Below are positions 1 to 8,980 of a DNA stretch of 64,000 nt, piece after piece (the first letter of the stretch is position 1; every line of letters starts with the position of its first letter). Both the position numbers and the translations under genes were made by a program. Source of the stretch: CAWHNT01 sp963830775 (GTDB taxonomy: Bacteria > Pseudomonadota > Alphaproteobacteria > Geminicoccales > Geminicoccaceae); assembly GCA_963830775.1 (NCBI GenBank), contig CAWHNT010000038.1, positions 62,001 through 126,000 of the forward strand, read 5' to 3'. The notes beneath the pieces were generated by a model. It had not been told where the DNA came from. It saw only the letters and a list, made by a program, of their open reading frames with translations, and searched no databases.

Positions 1-249
1 ATCGGCACAGCCCGCGAGAAGGCCTCGGTGATGACCTTCGCCCTCGACGGCGTGCATCCCCAGGACATCGCGACCATGCTCGACCTGGACGGGATCGCGA
101 TCCGCACCGGCCACCACTGTGCCGAGCCCCTGCACGCCCGCTTCGGCCTTGCCGGCAGTGCCCGCGCCTCGGTCGGCCTCTACACCAACCACGCCGACCT
201 CGACGCGCTGGCGGCAAGCCTGCGGCGGGTGACGGAGATGTTCCAATGA
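1..249 (+). CDS. sufS: Cysteine desulfurase SufS, C-terminal end (partial)
   Basis: Only the last 82 codons are in the window; the frame is open from base 1 to the TGA at 247-249. The stretch RTGHHCAEPLH matches the active-site loop of SufS-type cysteine desulfurases, where the Cys carries the persulfide made from L-cysteine. The following segment SARASVGLYTN and the final Asp/Leu-rich helix fit the family C-terminus. SufS hands sulfur to SufE/SufU and then to the SufBCD scaffold in the cytosol. The stop overlaps the start of sufT (ATGA), so the two are translationally coupled in a suf operon that lies mostly to the left of the window. Confidence 0.87.
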   Translation: MGTAREKASVMTFALDGVHPQDIATMLDLDGIAIRTGHHCAEPLHARFGLAGSARASVGLYTNHADLDALAASLRRVTEMFQ

Positions 250-647
250 CCGAGCAGGCCCACACCCAACTCGACCGCGCCGACGCCCTCCTGGCCGATG
301 ACCCGGCCACGGCGGCCGAGCGCGCCCGCACCGCCGAGGTCAACGAGCTGGGCGAGAAGATCGTCGATGCTCTGAAGACCTGCTATGACCCTGAGATCCC
401 GGTCAACATCTACGAGCTTGGCCTGATCTACAAGGTCGACGTCGAGGACGACAACAAGGTCCTGGTCGACATGACCCTGACTTCCCCCAACTGCCCGGTC
501 GCCGAGAGCCTGCCGATCGAGGTGCAGGACAAGGTCAAGGGTGTCGAGGGTGTCGCCGGCTGCGAGGTCAACCTGGTCTGGGACCCGCCCTGGCACCCTT
601 CGATGATGTCGGAGGAGGCGCAGCTCGAGCTCGGGATGATCTATTAG
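246..647 (+). CDS. sufT: SUF system Fe-S assembly protein SufT (MIP18/DUF59 family)
   Basis: A 133-residue protein, normal length for the family. After a variable first 35 residues comes the DUF59 core: a CYDPEIPVNIYELGLIY segment, MTLTSPNCPVAE with the conserved Cys, and the C-terminal DPPWHPSMMSEEAQLELGM block typical of the SufT subgroup. Proteins of this family help mature or deliver Fe-S clusters to client proteins. The gene overlaps sufS by four bases and appears to be the last gene of the suf operon, since about 330 bases with no convincing gene follow on this strand. Confidence 0.88.
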   Translation: MTEQAHTQLDRADALLADDPATAAERARTAEVNELGEKIVDALKTCYDPEIPVNIYELGLIYKVDVEDDNKVLVDMTLTSPNCPVAESLPIEVQDKVKGVEGVAGCEVNLVWDPPWHPSMMSEEAQLELGMIY

Positions 648-692
648 GCTCGTCAGCTATTCGGACTGCGCACTAGGGCGCCTGAGCTGCCC

Positions 693-930
693 TCAATCGC
701 CGTGACCTTCCCAGAGTGCCAGCTCGTCATCCGGTAGCGGCTCGAAGAACTCCGGCCCGACAACAAATAGGCCCTTCAGCTGGCCGCGTCGACGCTGCGC
801 TGGTGCCTGTTCCGCTAGCGGTTGCCGCTTTGAGCCGGCGCACCTTTCTCTCCCGCCCCAGCCTGGCTTGCGCGCTGGAAGGATCACTCTCCAAGGCGTG
901 TTGCGTGGGCACGGCATCAAGCTTGCTCAT
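693..930 (-). pseudogene. Possible antitoxin remnant in the 648-974 gap
   Basis: The gap between sufT and the next gene holds nothing clear on the plus strand. On the minus strand an open frame ends with QLKGLFVVGPEFFEPLPDDE, then LALWEGHGD and a stop. That pattern (K-G-x-hydrophobic, then acidic-F-x-EPLP-DD) resembles the tail of Phd/DUF2281-type antitoxins, where it usually binds a PIN toxin. A start-like ATG at 930 opens in a different frame, so a shift near 800-830 would be needed. No toxin gene follows. The call rests on one short motif and is weak. Confidence 0.22.
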
Positions 931-974
931 GACCGGCCGGGCTAGATAGGCTTCTCCCGCGGGTCAAGTCGGGA

Positions 975-2096
975 GTGAGGCCAGTGCCGACCATCACCTC
1001 CATCGAGATCACCCAGCACCGCCTCCACTTCGACCCGCCGTTCCACGCCAGCTGGGACACGCGCCCGCGCACGTTCTGGGATGCCACCATCGTCCGCGTC
1101 ACCACGGACGACGGCCATGTCGGCTTCGGCTCGGGCGACCTCATGCTGGGCTTCGCCGGCCACGAGCATCTCTTCGTCGGCCGCGACCCGCTGGCGATCG
1201 AGCGCCACTACCGCGTCCTCTCCCACATCAACTTCCACTACGGCCGCTGCTGGCCGCTCGACCTCGCCTTGTGGGACCTTGCCGGGAAGATCACCGGCCA
1301 GCCCTGCTGGAAGCTCCTGGGCGGGCTCTCCGACCGGGTGCGGGCCTATGCCTCCTCCGGCACGCTGCGCGACGGCGGGCGGATGGCGGAGGTGGCCGAG
1401 GCCTATCTCGCCCAGGGCTTCGGGGCCATGAAGGTCCGCTTCCATCGTGGCGACTGGCGTGAGGACATCCAGGCACTGGAGGCAGTGCGGGCACGGGTCG
1501 GGCAGCGGCTGGCACTGATGGTCGACTGCAACCAGGGCTGGCGGTTGCCCTGGGACGTGGAGGCTCCCTGGACCTTCAAGGACGCCCTGGCCGTCGCCCG
1601 CGAGCTGGAGCGCCTGGGCGTCTACTGGATGGAGGAGCCGCTGCACCGGGCCGACCGGGATGGCATGCGGCGCTTGCGGGAAGCGACCTCGGTGCGGATC
1701 GCCGGCGGCGAGATGACCCGTGAGCTCACCGAGTTCCGCGAGCTGATCGCGGGCGGCTGCCTCGACGTGCTGCAGCCGGACGCGGCGCTGGTCGGCGGCA
1801 TCACCGGCCTGCGCCGGGTGGCTTTCATGGCGGCCGAGCATAATCTCATCTTCACGCCTCACACCTGGACCAACGGCATGGGCGTGGTCGCTAACGCGCA
1901 TCTCACCGCCGCTATCACGGACGCGCCCTGGCTGGAGTACCCCTACGACCCACCGGAATGGGGTCTGGACCGGCGCGACTACATGATGGCCGAGCCGCTC
2001 CGGGTTGATGGGGAGGGATGGATCGTGCTCTCCGAGGCACCGGGGATGGGCTACGCGCTCGACGAGGAGATGCTCGCCCGGACCCGGATCGGCTGA
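975..2096 (+). CDS. Mandelate racemase / muconate lactonizing enzyme family protein (enolase superfamily)
   Basis: A 373-residue enzyme of usual length, with the capping domain first and the TIM barrel from about residue 120. Visible catalytic features are K153-x-R155 on the second strand, metal ligands D184, E220 or E221 and E246, an Asp at 269 and the catalytic-type His296 in TPHTW, which place it in the mandelate racemase-like subgroup. Such enzymes abstract a proton next to a carboxylate, most often dehydrating or racemising acid sugars. The second base is Arg rather than the more common Lys, so the exact reaction is not predictable. The start is GTG at 975 (another GTG lies at 984). A LysR regulator and a full ABC importer follow, suggesting the imported compound or its product is the substrate. 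Confidence 0.85.
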   Translation: MRPVPTITSIEITQHRLHFDPPFHASWDTRPRTFWDATIVRVTTDDGHVGFGSGDLMLGFAGHEHLFVGRDPLAIERHYRVLSHINFHYGRCWPLDLALWDLAGKITGQPCWKLLGGLSDRVRAYASSGTLRDGGRMAEVAEAYLAQGFGAMKVRFHRGDWREDIQALEAVRARVGQRLALMVDCNQGWRLPWDVEAPWTFKDALAVARELERLGVYWMEEPLHRADRDGMRRLREATSVRIAGGEMTRELTEFRELIAGGCLDVLQPDAALVGGITGLRRVAFMAAEHNLIFTPHTWTNGMGVVANAHLTAAITDAPWLEYPYDPPEWGLDRRDYMMAEPLRVDGEGWIVLSEAPGMGYALDEEMLARTRIG

Positions 2097-2107
2097 AGCG
2101 GCGGGCG

Positions 2108-3106
2108 ATGGCGCTGGACCGACGCTGGCTGCCGCTGAACGCCCTCCGCGCCTTCGAAGCCGTCGGCCGCCACCTGAGCTTCACCGCTGCCGCCAACAGC
2201 CTGCTCGTCTCCCAGAGTGCCGTCAGCCGCCACGTGATCCACCTCGAGCGGCTCCTGGGTGTCCAGCTCTTGGAGCGCCGGCCGCACGGGCTCGTCCTCA
2301 CCGACGCCGGCCGCGCCCTCCTTCCCGCCGTCACCAAGTCCTATGACCGCCTCGAGAACCTGCTCAACGAGATCGTGAGCGAGCGGGCGCATGGCCGGCG
2401 CGTGCTGCGGCTGCCGATGCCGTCCTCCTTCGCGCACCAGCTGGCGGTCCCGATCCTGCGCGACTTCCGTGCAGCCTGCCCGGAGGTGATCCTCGAGATC
2501 GAGACCCGCCCGCAGCGAGGGCCCGTGGCACGCGACCCCGATCTCGCCGTGGTCTACACGAAGCCGCAGGTGACCGACCTGGTCAGCGACCTGCTCTGGC
2601 CGGAAAGGCTGGTGCCGGTCTGCCACCCCGCCGTCGCCCTGCGCTGGGCCGGGTCCGATCTCGCCTCCTTTCTCGCGGGCAACGAGCTCCTGCACGTCAA
2701 GATCGAGGGCCGGCCGCGCCATGACCTCTGGGAGCGGTTCGCCGTCCAGCACGGCCTTGCCGGGCTTCAGGTCGACCGCGGGCTCGTCTTCGACACCGCC
2801 GTGCTTGCCGCGAGCTACGCCCAGAGCGGCGACGGGGTCGCGATCCTCGACCCCGTCCTGTTCGCGGACGAGCTGGAACGGTCCTTGCTCGTGCGGCCAT
2901 TCGACGTGATGCTCGAAGAAGGCTATGGCTACTACCTCATGCTGCACCCGGACGATCTCGGCGACGAGGCCGTGGCGACGTTCCGGTCCTGGCTGATCCG
3001 CCGCTTCGCGGCCGACCCGCAGTGCCAGCAGGCGCTGCCGGAGGCCCGGCGGCAGGCGACGGTGGTGCGGCTCGACAGGCTCAAGGTTGGGAGGACACGA
3101 ACGTGA
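2108..3106 (+). CDS. LysR family transcriptional regulator (GcvA-like)
   Basis: A 332-residue protein starting at ATG 2108, 11 bases after the enzyme gene. The N-terminal winged helix-turn-helix is clear (LPLNALRAFEAVGRHLSFT, then SQSAVSRHVIHLE), and the LNALRAFEAVGRHLSF opening is typical of the GcvA branch. A periplasmic-binding-protein-like effector domain follows from about residue 95. The stop overlaps the start of the binding-protein gene (GTGA at 3103-3106), so it is co-transcribed with the transporter. By context it probably regulates this cluster; the effector is unknown. Confidence 0.88.
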   Translation: MALDRRWLPLNALRAFEAVGRHLSFTAAANSLLVSQSAVSRHVIHLERLLGVQLLERRPHGLVLTDAGRALLPAVTKSYDRLENLLNEIVSERAHGRRVLRLPMPSSFAHQLAVPILRDFRAACPEVILEIETRPQRGPVARDPDLAVVYTKPQVTDLVSDLLWPERLVPVCHPAVALRWAGSDLASFLAGNELLHVKIEGRPRHDLWERFAVQHGLAGLQVDRGLVFDTAVLAASYAQSGDGVAILDPVLFADELERSLLVRPFDVMLEEGYGYYLMLHPDDLGDEAVATFRSWLIRRFAADPQCQQALPEARRQATVVRLDRLKVGRTRT

Positions 3107-4725
3107 CCAGGCTTCGCAACAACGACGGCTCGCCCCTCCACCCGTGGGTCCCGGAGCTCGCCGACCGGGCTCGCCGCGGGCTGATCGGCCGGCGCTCGTT
3201 CCTGCGCACCGTGGCGTTGCTCGGTGTCTCGGTCGCCAGCGCCAAGGCCTGGCTGGACGGCGGCGTTCTCCTGCGCCCGGCTATGGCCCAGGAGCCCAAG
3301 ACGGGCGGCATCCTGCGCATGGCGATGAAGACGCAGGAGATCACCGATCCGGCCAACTACAACTGGATCGAGGCCAGCAACATCACCCGCAACGTCATCG
3401 AGTACCTCACCGAGGTCGATGCGGAGAACGTGGTCCACCCCTACCTCGCCGAAAGCTGGACACCCTCGGACGATCTCAAGGTCTGGTCCTTCAAGCTGCG
3501 CCAGGGCGTGAAGTGGTCGAACGGCGACGACTTCACCACCGACGACGTCGAGGCCAACTTCAAGCGCTGGCTCCGCCCCGAGTCGAAGTCGGTCAACCGC
3601 ACCCAGTTCGCCGGCACCACCTTCGAGAAGGTGGGCCCGCACGAGTTCAAGCTGCACCTGGAGAAGCCGAAGCTCTCGATCCCCGAGGAGCTCTACGCCT
3701 ACACCTGCTCCATCGTGCATCGCAGCTTCGACGAGACCGGTGCGAACTTCCAGAAGAACCCGATCGGCACCGGCCCCTACAGCCTGGCCGAGTTCGGCAT
3801 CGGCAAGCTCGCCCGCGTGACCCGTCGCGAGGGCTACTGGGGCAAGGCGCCCTATCTCGACGAAATCCAGTACATCGACCTCGGCAGCGACATCACCGCC
3901 CATCTGGGGGCCCTGGCGGCGGGCCAGGTCGACGCCGTCTATCGCGTCACCGTGGCCGAGCTCGACCTGGCCAAGCGCCTGCCGAACGTGCAGCTGATCT
4001 CCGGCCCCTCGGCCATGACGATCGTCCTGCGCATGCAGGTCGACCAGAAGCCGTTCGACGACATCCGCGTCCGCAAGGCGTTCGTGCTGGCGGCCGACAA
4101 CCAGCGGATCCTCGACCTCGCCCTGCGCGGCCAGGGCACGGTCGGCGAGAACCACCACGTCTCGGCGATCCAGCCCGAATACTTCAAGCTGCCGCCCGTC
4201 AAGCGCGATGTGGCGCAGGCCAAGCAGCTCCTCGAGGAGGCAGGCCAGGCGGGCAAGCTCAACCTCGAGATCGCGGTCGGCAACACGCAGGGCCGCTTCG
4301 AGCAGGATGCGGCCCAGGTCCTGGCGCAGAACCTTGCCGAAGCCGGCATCAATCTGCGCCTCAACGTGCTGCCGGAGGCGCAGTACTGGCCGATCTGGGA
4401 CAAGGTGCCGCTCGGCGTCACCTTCTGGGCGCACCGGCCGCTCGGCGTGATGACGCTGGACCTTGCCTACCGCTCGGGTGCGGTGTGGAACGAGACCCAC
4501 TACAGCAACCCCGAGTTCGACGCCGCCCTCGATCAGGCGATGGCGATCGTCGACCCGGCCGAGCGCAGCAAGGTCATGGAGAAGGTGGAAAAGACGATCC
4601 AGGACTCGGCCGTCATGGTCCAGCCCTTCTTCGTCAACAAGGTGACGGCCGCCTCCAACAAGGTGCACAACTTCGTCATGCACCCGGCCGAGTACTTCAA
4701 GATGACCGACGTCTGGATCGGCTGA
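3103..4725 (+). CDS. ABC transporter substrate-binding protein, peptide/nickel (SBP_bac_5) family, Tat-exported
   Basis: A 540-residue periplasmic binding protein. The GTG at 3103 is preceded by GGGAGG and gives an N-terminus with a twin-arginine signal: GRRSFLRTVALLG, a short hydrophobic run, then AMAQ as probable cleavage site near residue 67. The mature part has the family 5 layout: GGILRMAMK, ESWTPSDDLKVWSFKLRQGV, NPIGTGPY and a C-terminal lobe. Despite the dipeptide label, relatives bind peptides, opines, sugars and glycosides. The neighbouring acid-sugar-type enzyme hints at a sugar-acid or related ligand. A Tat signal suggests folding before export. Confidence 0.88.
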   Translation: MTRLRNNDGSPLHPWVPELADRARRGLIGRRSFLRTVALLGVSVASAKAWLDGGVLLRPAMAQEPKTGGILRMAMKTQEITDPANYNWIEASNITRNVIEYLTEVDAENVVHPYLAESWTPSDDLKVWSFKLRQGVKWSNGDDFTTDDVEANFKRWLRPESKSVNRTQFAGTTFEKVGPHEFKLHLEKPKLSIPEELYAYTCSIVHRSFDETGANFQKNPIGTGPYSLAEFGIGKLARVTRREGYWGKAPYLDEIQYIDLGSDITAHLGALAAGQVDAVYRVTVAELDLAKRLPNVQLISGPSAMTIVLRMQVDQKPFDDIRVRKAFVLAADNQRILDLALRGQGTVGENHHVSAIQPEYFKLPPVKRDVAQAKQLLEEAGQAGKLNLEIAVGNTQGRFEQDAAQVLAQNLAEAGINLRLNVLPEAQYWPIWDKVPLGVTFWAHRPLGVMTLDLAYRSGAVWNETHYSNPEFDAALDQAMAIVDPAERSKVMEKVEKTIQDSAVMVQPFFVNKVTAASNKVHNFVMHPAEYFKMTDVWIG

Positions 4726-4737
4726 GCGGAATGGGTA

Positions 4738-4770
4738 CGGGCCGGCCGGCCGTTCGGGACGGCCGGCCCG
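4738..4770 (+). promoter_or_regulatory. Intercistronic hairpin after the binding-protein gene
   Basis: A perfect 11-bp inverted repeat, CGGGCCGGCCG at 4738-4748 and its reverse complement at 4760-4770, lies between the binding-protein stop (4725) and the permease ribosome site (GGAGGAGG at 4773-4780). There is no following T-run, so it is not a standard terminator. Hairpins at this place in importer operons often protect the upstream message, letting binding protein exceed membrane parts. The function here is inferred from position. Confidence 0.5.
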
Positions 4771-4786
4771 GTGGAGGAGGGGCGCC

Positions 4787-5740
4787 ATGATCGGTTTCTT
4801 CGGGCGCAAGCTCGCCCTCCTGGCAGGGACGATGATCGTCGTCTCGCTCGTGGTCTTCGCGGCCCTGGAGCTCAACATCCAGGACGTGGCGGTCCACGTG
4901 CTGGGCCCCTATTCGGCCGCCGACCAGCGCGAGACCTGGCTGCGCGACAACGGCTATCTGGACCCGTTCATCGTCCGCTACCTGCGCTGGCTCGTGGCCT
5001 TCATGCAGGGCGACTGGGGCCAGTCGGTCTACTACCGCGAGCCGGTGATCACCCTGCTGCCGCCCTACTTGTGGAACACCGCCATCCTCACCGGCATCTC
5101 GCTCCTGGTCATGGTGCCGGTGGCACTGGGGCTGGGCGTGCTGGCCGGCATCCGCGAGGGCGGCTGGGTCGATCGCCTGGTCTCCATCCTCTCCGTGCTG
5201 ACCACCTCGATCCCGCAGTTCGCGAGTGCCGTCTTCCTCTCGGCCATCTTCGTCTTCTGGCTGAACCTTCTGCCCGGTGCCTCGGCCATGACCAGCGGCT
5301 TCTCCTGGACCGAGATGGTCATGCCGGTCATGGTCTTGTGCCTTGCCGGCGTGGGCTATCTCGCCCGCATGACCCGGGCCTCGATGGTCGAGGTCATGTC
5401 CCAGCCCTACATCCGCACGGCCCTCATGAAGGGTGCCTCGACCCCGCGCATCGTCCTCAAGCACGCGCTCCGCAACGCGCTGATCGCCCCGGTCACGGTG
5501 ATCATGCTCTACGTCCCCTGGCTGCTCTCCAACGCCATCGTGGTCGAGGTCTTCTTCGCCTACCGGGGCTTCGGCATCCTGCTCTACACGGCCTCGCTCA
5601 ACCACGACATCTACCTGATCGAGGCCTGCGCCATGGTCAGCGTGGTGGTGGTCGTGGTGACCCAGCTCCTCTCCGACCTCGCCTACACCTGGCTCAACCC
5701 GCGGATCGACTTCTCCAGCGCTGCGACGGCCGCCGCATGA
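4787..5740 (+). CDS. ABC transporter permease (DppB type)
   Basis: A 317-residue inner-membrane protein with a strong GGAGGAGG site before ATG 4787. It has the DppB plan: one N-terminal membrane helix (LALLAGTMIVVSLVVFAAL), a periplasmic segment containing GDWGQSVYYREPV, then five more helices. The EAA-type coupling loop is visible as MVEVMSQPYIRTALMKGAS followed by HALRNALIAPV. It pairs with the DppC-type permease downstream, which it overlaps by ATGA at 5737-5740, to form the channel of the importer. Confidence 0.9.
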   Translation: MIGFFGRKLALLAGTMIVVSLVVFAALELNIQDVAVHVLGPYSAADQRETWLRDNGYLDPFIVRYLRWLVAFMQGDWGQSVYYREPVITLLPPYLWNTAILTGISLLVMVPVALGLGVLAGIREGGWVDRLVSILSVLTTSIPQFASAVFLSAIFVFWLNLLPGASAMTSGFSWTEMVMPVMVLCLAGVGYLARMTRASMVEVMSQPYIRTALMKGASTPRIVLKHALRNALIAPVTVIMLYVPWLLSNAIVVEVFFAYRGFGILLYTASLNHDIYLIEACAMVSVVVVVVTQLLSDLAYTWLNPRIDFSSAATAAA

Positions 5741-6585
5741 GGTGGGTCCGCGGTATCCTGACCAGCCCGCCCGCCCTGATCGGCGGGCTGCTCACCGTTC
5801 TGTGGCTGGTGGTCGGCATCTTCGCCCCGATCGTCGCTCCGCTCGACCCGCTGGCCAACTATCTCCCTCTCCTGCCGCCCAACAGCATCGATCCGATCAG
5901 CGGCGCGCATTACTGGCTCGGCACCGACATGCTGGGCCGGGACGTGGCCTCGCGCATGATCTGGGGCACCCGCACCGTCCTCATCTGGGCCACCACCGCC
6001 ACTGCCGCCGCCTTCGCCGTCGGCATCTTCGCCGGCCTCTTCGCCGGCTTCTATCGCGGCCGGGTCGATGCGGTGCTCTCCTTCCTCGCCAACGCCGTCC
6101 TCTCCTTCCCGGTGCTGGTGCTCTACGTCATCATCATCATCTCGCTGGGTGCCTCGGGCACCAACATCGTGCTGGCCGTCACCTTCGCCTCCGCGCCGGC
6201 GATCTTCCGCCTCGTCCGCGCACTCACCATCGACCTCCGCTCGCGCGACTTCGTCCAGGCGGCGATCACCCAGGGCGAGGGCGATCTCCGCATCATGCTG
6301 GTCGAGATCCTGCCCAACGCGCTCCGGCCGGTGATGGTCGATCTCTGCCTGCGCCTCGGCTACACGGCCGCCACCATCGGCGTGCTGGGCTTCCTGGGCC
6401 TTGGCCTGCCTCCGCCCACGCCCGACTGGGGCGGCATGGTCAACGAGGGCCGCGGCATGGCCATGGTCTTCCCCCACCTCGTCATCTTCCCGGCGGCCGC
6501 CATCTCCAGCCTCGTCCTCGGCCTCTCGCTCCTGGCGGACGGGCTCGAGGAGATCAGCAAGCGCCAGCACGGACGGGCCGCATGA
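5737..6585 (+). CDS. ABC transporter permease (DppC type)
   Basis: A 282-residue second permease. ATG 5737 overlaps the stop of the first permease, and a longer in-frame upstream extension is only shadow coding. It shows the DppC hallmarks: N-terminal helix with LTVLWLVVGIFAPIVAPLDP, the HYWLGTDMLGRDVASRMIWG segment, and a coupling loop with RDFVQAAITQGE and EILPNALRPV. GLPPPTPDWGGMVNEGR near the end is also typical of the group. It forms the heterodimeric channel with the preceding permease; the ATPase gene overlaps its end (ATGA at 6582-6585). Confidence 0.9.
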   Translation: MRWVRGILTSPPALIGGLLTVLWLVVGIFAPIVAPLDPLANYLPLLPPNSIDPISGAHYWLGTDMLGRDVASRMIWGTRTVLIWATTATAAAFAVGIFAGLFAGFYRGRVDAVLSFLANAVLSFPVLVLYVIIIISLGASGTNIVLAVTFASAPAIFRLVRALTIDLRSRDFVQAAITQGEGDLRIMLVEILPNALRPVMVDLCLRLGYTAATIGVLGFLGLGLPPPTPDWGGMVNEGRGMAMVFPHLVIFPAAAISSLVLGLSLLADGLEEISKRQHGRAA

Positions 6586-8192
6586 GCGAGACCATCCTCT
6601 CCGTCCGCGACCTCAGCGTGGCCCTGCCCAAAGGCGCGGACCGTCCTTATGCCGTCGAAGGGGCGAGCATCGAGGTCCACAAGCGGGAGATCGTCTGCGT
6701 CGTCGGCGAATCCGGCTCCGGCAAGTCGGTGCTCTCCTCGGCCGTGATGGGAGCCGTGCCGGCGGGCCTCCGGATCGCCAAGGGCTCGATCAGGCTGCAG
6801 GGCGAGGAGATCACCACCGCCAGCCCGTCGCGCCTGCGGGCCCTGCGCGGCTCCAAGGTCGCCTACATCTTCCAGGAGCCGATGGCGGCCCTGAACCCGG
6901 CGATCCCGGTCGGCCGGCAGCTCGAGGAGGTGTTCGAGCTGCACGCGCCCGAGCTCAGCCGGGCCGAGCGCCGTAACCGCATGCTGGAGCTGTTCGCATC
7001 CACCCATCTGCCGGACCCCGAGGCCATCGCCCAGCGCTACCCGCACCAGATCTCGGGCGGCCAGTGCCAGCGCGTCGTGATCGCGATGGCGCTCGCCATG
7101 CACCCGGCGCTCCTGATCGCGGACGAGCCGACGACCGCCCTCGACGTCACCACCCAGGCCCGCATCCTCCAGCTCGTGCGCGAGCTGAAGGAGGTGCACG
7201 GCCACGGCATCCTCTTCATCACCCACGATTTCGGCGTCGTCACCGAGGTCGCCGACCGGATCGCGGTGATGCAGCAGGGCAAGATCGTCGAGACCGGCGA
7301 TGCCCGCCAGGTCCTGAACGCTCCCCGCCACCCCTATACGCAGAAGCTCGTGGGCTCGGTGCCCAGCCTGGTGCCTGCACGCCGCGACGCGCCACTGGGT
7401 GTCGAGGTGCCGCTGCTCCGGGTCGAGCGGCTGGCCAAGCGCTTCGGCGAGGTCAAGGCGCTGAAGGATGTCAGCCTCGACCTCCCGCCCGGCAAGACGC
7501 TGGCCATCGTCGGCGAGAGCGGCTCGGGCAAGAGCACGCTGGCCAAGGCCGCGATCCGCCTGATCGCATCGGACGGCGGCCGCGTGCTCGTCCGCGACCT
7601 CGACTTCAGCGCCCTCCAGGGCAGCGCGCTCCGCCGCGCCCGCCGCCGCATCCAGATGATCTTCCAGGACCCGTTCGGCTCCCTGAACCCCCGCCACCGG
7701 ATCGGCGACGTGATCAGCCGCGCCGGCCGCCTGGGCGGCCTGAACGCGGGCGAGGCCAAGGCCCGGGCGCTCGAGCTCCTGGAGCTGGTGGGCCTGCCGC
7801 GCGAGGCCTATCCGCGCCGCCCCGGCGCCTTCTCCGGCGGCCAGCGCCAGCGCGTCGGCATCGCCCGCGCCCTGGCCATGGGCCCCGAGGTCGTGATCGC
7901 CGACGAATCCGTCTCCGCCCTCGACGTCTCGGTCCAGAAGCAGGTCCTGGAGCTGATGGACGACCTCCAGCGCCGCCTCGGCCTCACCATCCTCTTCATC
8001 ACCCACGACCTGCGCGTGGCGGCCCAGATCAGCGACTACATCGCCGTCATGCGCCGCGGCGAGGTGGTCGAGTTCGGCCACGCCGCCGAGGTCCTGGCCC
8101 ACCCCATCCATCCCTACACCCAGGAGCTCCTGGCCGCCGCCCCCGGCCGCGGCTGGACCCCGCCGCCCCTGGCACGCGCTGGGGTGATGTAG
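6582..8192 (+). CDS. ABC transporter ATP-binding protein with two fused nucleotide-binding domains (DppD-DppF)
   Basis: A 536-residue protein in which the two ATPases, often separate dppD and dppF, are one chain. Domain 1 has Walker A GESGSGKS at 42-49, signature ISGGQCQR and Walker B LLIADEPTTALD. Domain 2 repeats this with GESGSGKST, FSGGQRQR and VVIADESVSALD; the Pro normal after the Walker B Glu is replaced by Ser in the second copy. Both domains keep the ITHD switch His. A single chain can energise the DppB/DppC pair. It is the last gene of the importer operon. Confidence 0.92.
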   Translation: MSETILSVRDLSVALPKGADRPYAVEGASIEVHKREIVCVVGESGSGKSVLSSAVMGAVPAGLRIAKGSIRLQGEEITTASPSRLRALRGSKVAYIFQEPMAALNPAIPVGRQLEEVFELHAPELSRAERRNRMLELFASTHLPDPEAIAQRYPHQISGGQCQRVVIAMALAMHPALLIADEPTTALDVTTQARILQLVRELKEVHGHGILFITHDFGVVTEVADRIAVMQQGKIVETGDARQVLNAPRHPYTQKLVGSVPSLVPARRDAPLGVEVPLLRVERLAKRFGEVKALKDVSLDLPPGKTLAIVGESGSGKSTLAKAAIRLIASDGGRVLVRDLDFSALQGSALRRARRRIQMIFQDPFGSLNPRHRIGDVISRAGRLGGLNAGEAKARALELLELVGLPREAYPRRPGAFSGGQRQRVGIARALAMGPEVVIADESVSALDVSVQKQVLELMDDLQRRLGLTILFITHDLRVAAQISDYIAVMRRGEVVEFGHAAEVLAHPIHPYTQELLAAAPGRGWTPPPLARAGVM

Positions 8193-8377
8193 CCCGGCCT
8201 GCACCGCTCCTCCCGGCCAGGCAGAGCGCGCGACCTCAGCATCGGGTACAGCTGAGGACGGCAAGGCCTCCTGGCCCAGCCGTGATTCCGGCGGGGGCTG
8301 GCGAAAGCGAGTGTCGGAACACTTGAGCAGAAATCCGCGCGCAAGGTTCGCCGTGATGTCGAGAGGTACCTGTTGCT

Positions 8378-8835
8378 TCACCCGACCAGCCCGGAGCCGC
8401 TCTCGCCCAGCCCGATCTCGATAAACTCCAACCCTCCCACCGCCGGCCGAATGCAGCCGCCGATACAGCTGGTAGGGTGTGACCACGGAGCGGGCCTGCA
8501 GGCCGATCAGGCGCTTGACGATCTCGACGCAGGTGAGCGGGCGCAGGCCGAGGCTGGGGCTGGCGGTCCGAGGTGCCGAGCATGCCGTGGAGCACGCGCC
8601 GGCCCGGGGTGCCCAGGCGAACGGCGAGGTCGGGGGCGGTCAGGCCGTCGATGCTGGCGATGGCGAGATGCGACTTGAGCGGGTCGCACAAGGTCCAGCG
8701 CCGATCGCCGCCCGTCAGGCAGAAGCAGTGGCGGAAGCCCGGCCGCAGCCAGCGCAGAAGCCGCGCGTCGCTGCGGTCCTCGAACACCACGAGCGCCTCC
8801 TGGGCGACCGCGAGGCTGAACGCGGCGGCACTCAT
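8378..8835 (-). pseudogene. Small conserved hypothetical protein, broken by two frame shifts
   Basis: Reading down from ATG 8835 gives a coherent protein of about 150 residues only if the frame is changed near 8570 and again near 8430, ending at TGA 8378-8380. Linked pieces are ALVVFEDRSDARLLRWLRPG with FRHCF and CDPL, then SLGLRPLTCVEIVKRLIGLQ and VTPYQLYRRL, then LEFIEIGLGESGSGLVG. The RPGFRHCF, TCVE-x-VKR-x-G and TPYQL features recall small alphaproteobacterial proteins found near phage-like gene sets, as far as I remember. The function is unknown. It is divergent from the S24-like repressor next door. The 185 bases between the importer operon and this gene show nothing. Confidence 0.5.
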
Positions 8836-8980
8836 GCCTGGCGGGCCAGGGGGACGCAGTTGGAGAGCTTGGGCAGCATGGCACCGGCAGATCGCCTCAG
8901 TTGTGGGATCATAAGCCTAATGACACGACGCTACAATGAAAAGATACTTCTCTCATAGGGGTAGGGAGGGGCGTCCGACG

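Noticed and set aside
2932..4878. Long open frame opposite the binding-protein gene
   Set aside because: High GC gives long antisense frames; the protein is low-complexity and the plus-strand gene has clear family motifs. The same holds for long antisense frames at 6360-8486, 45283-48087 and 61103-63826.
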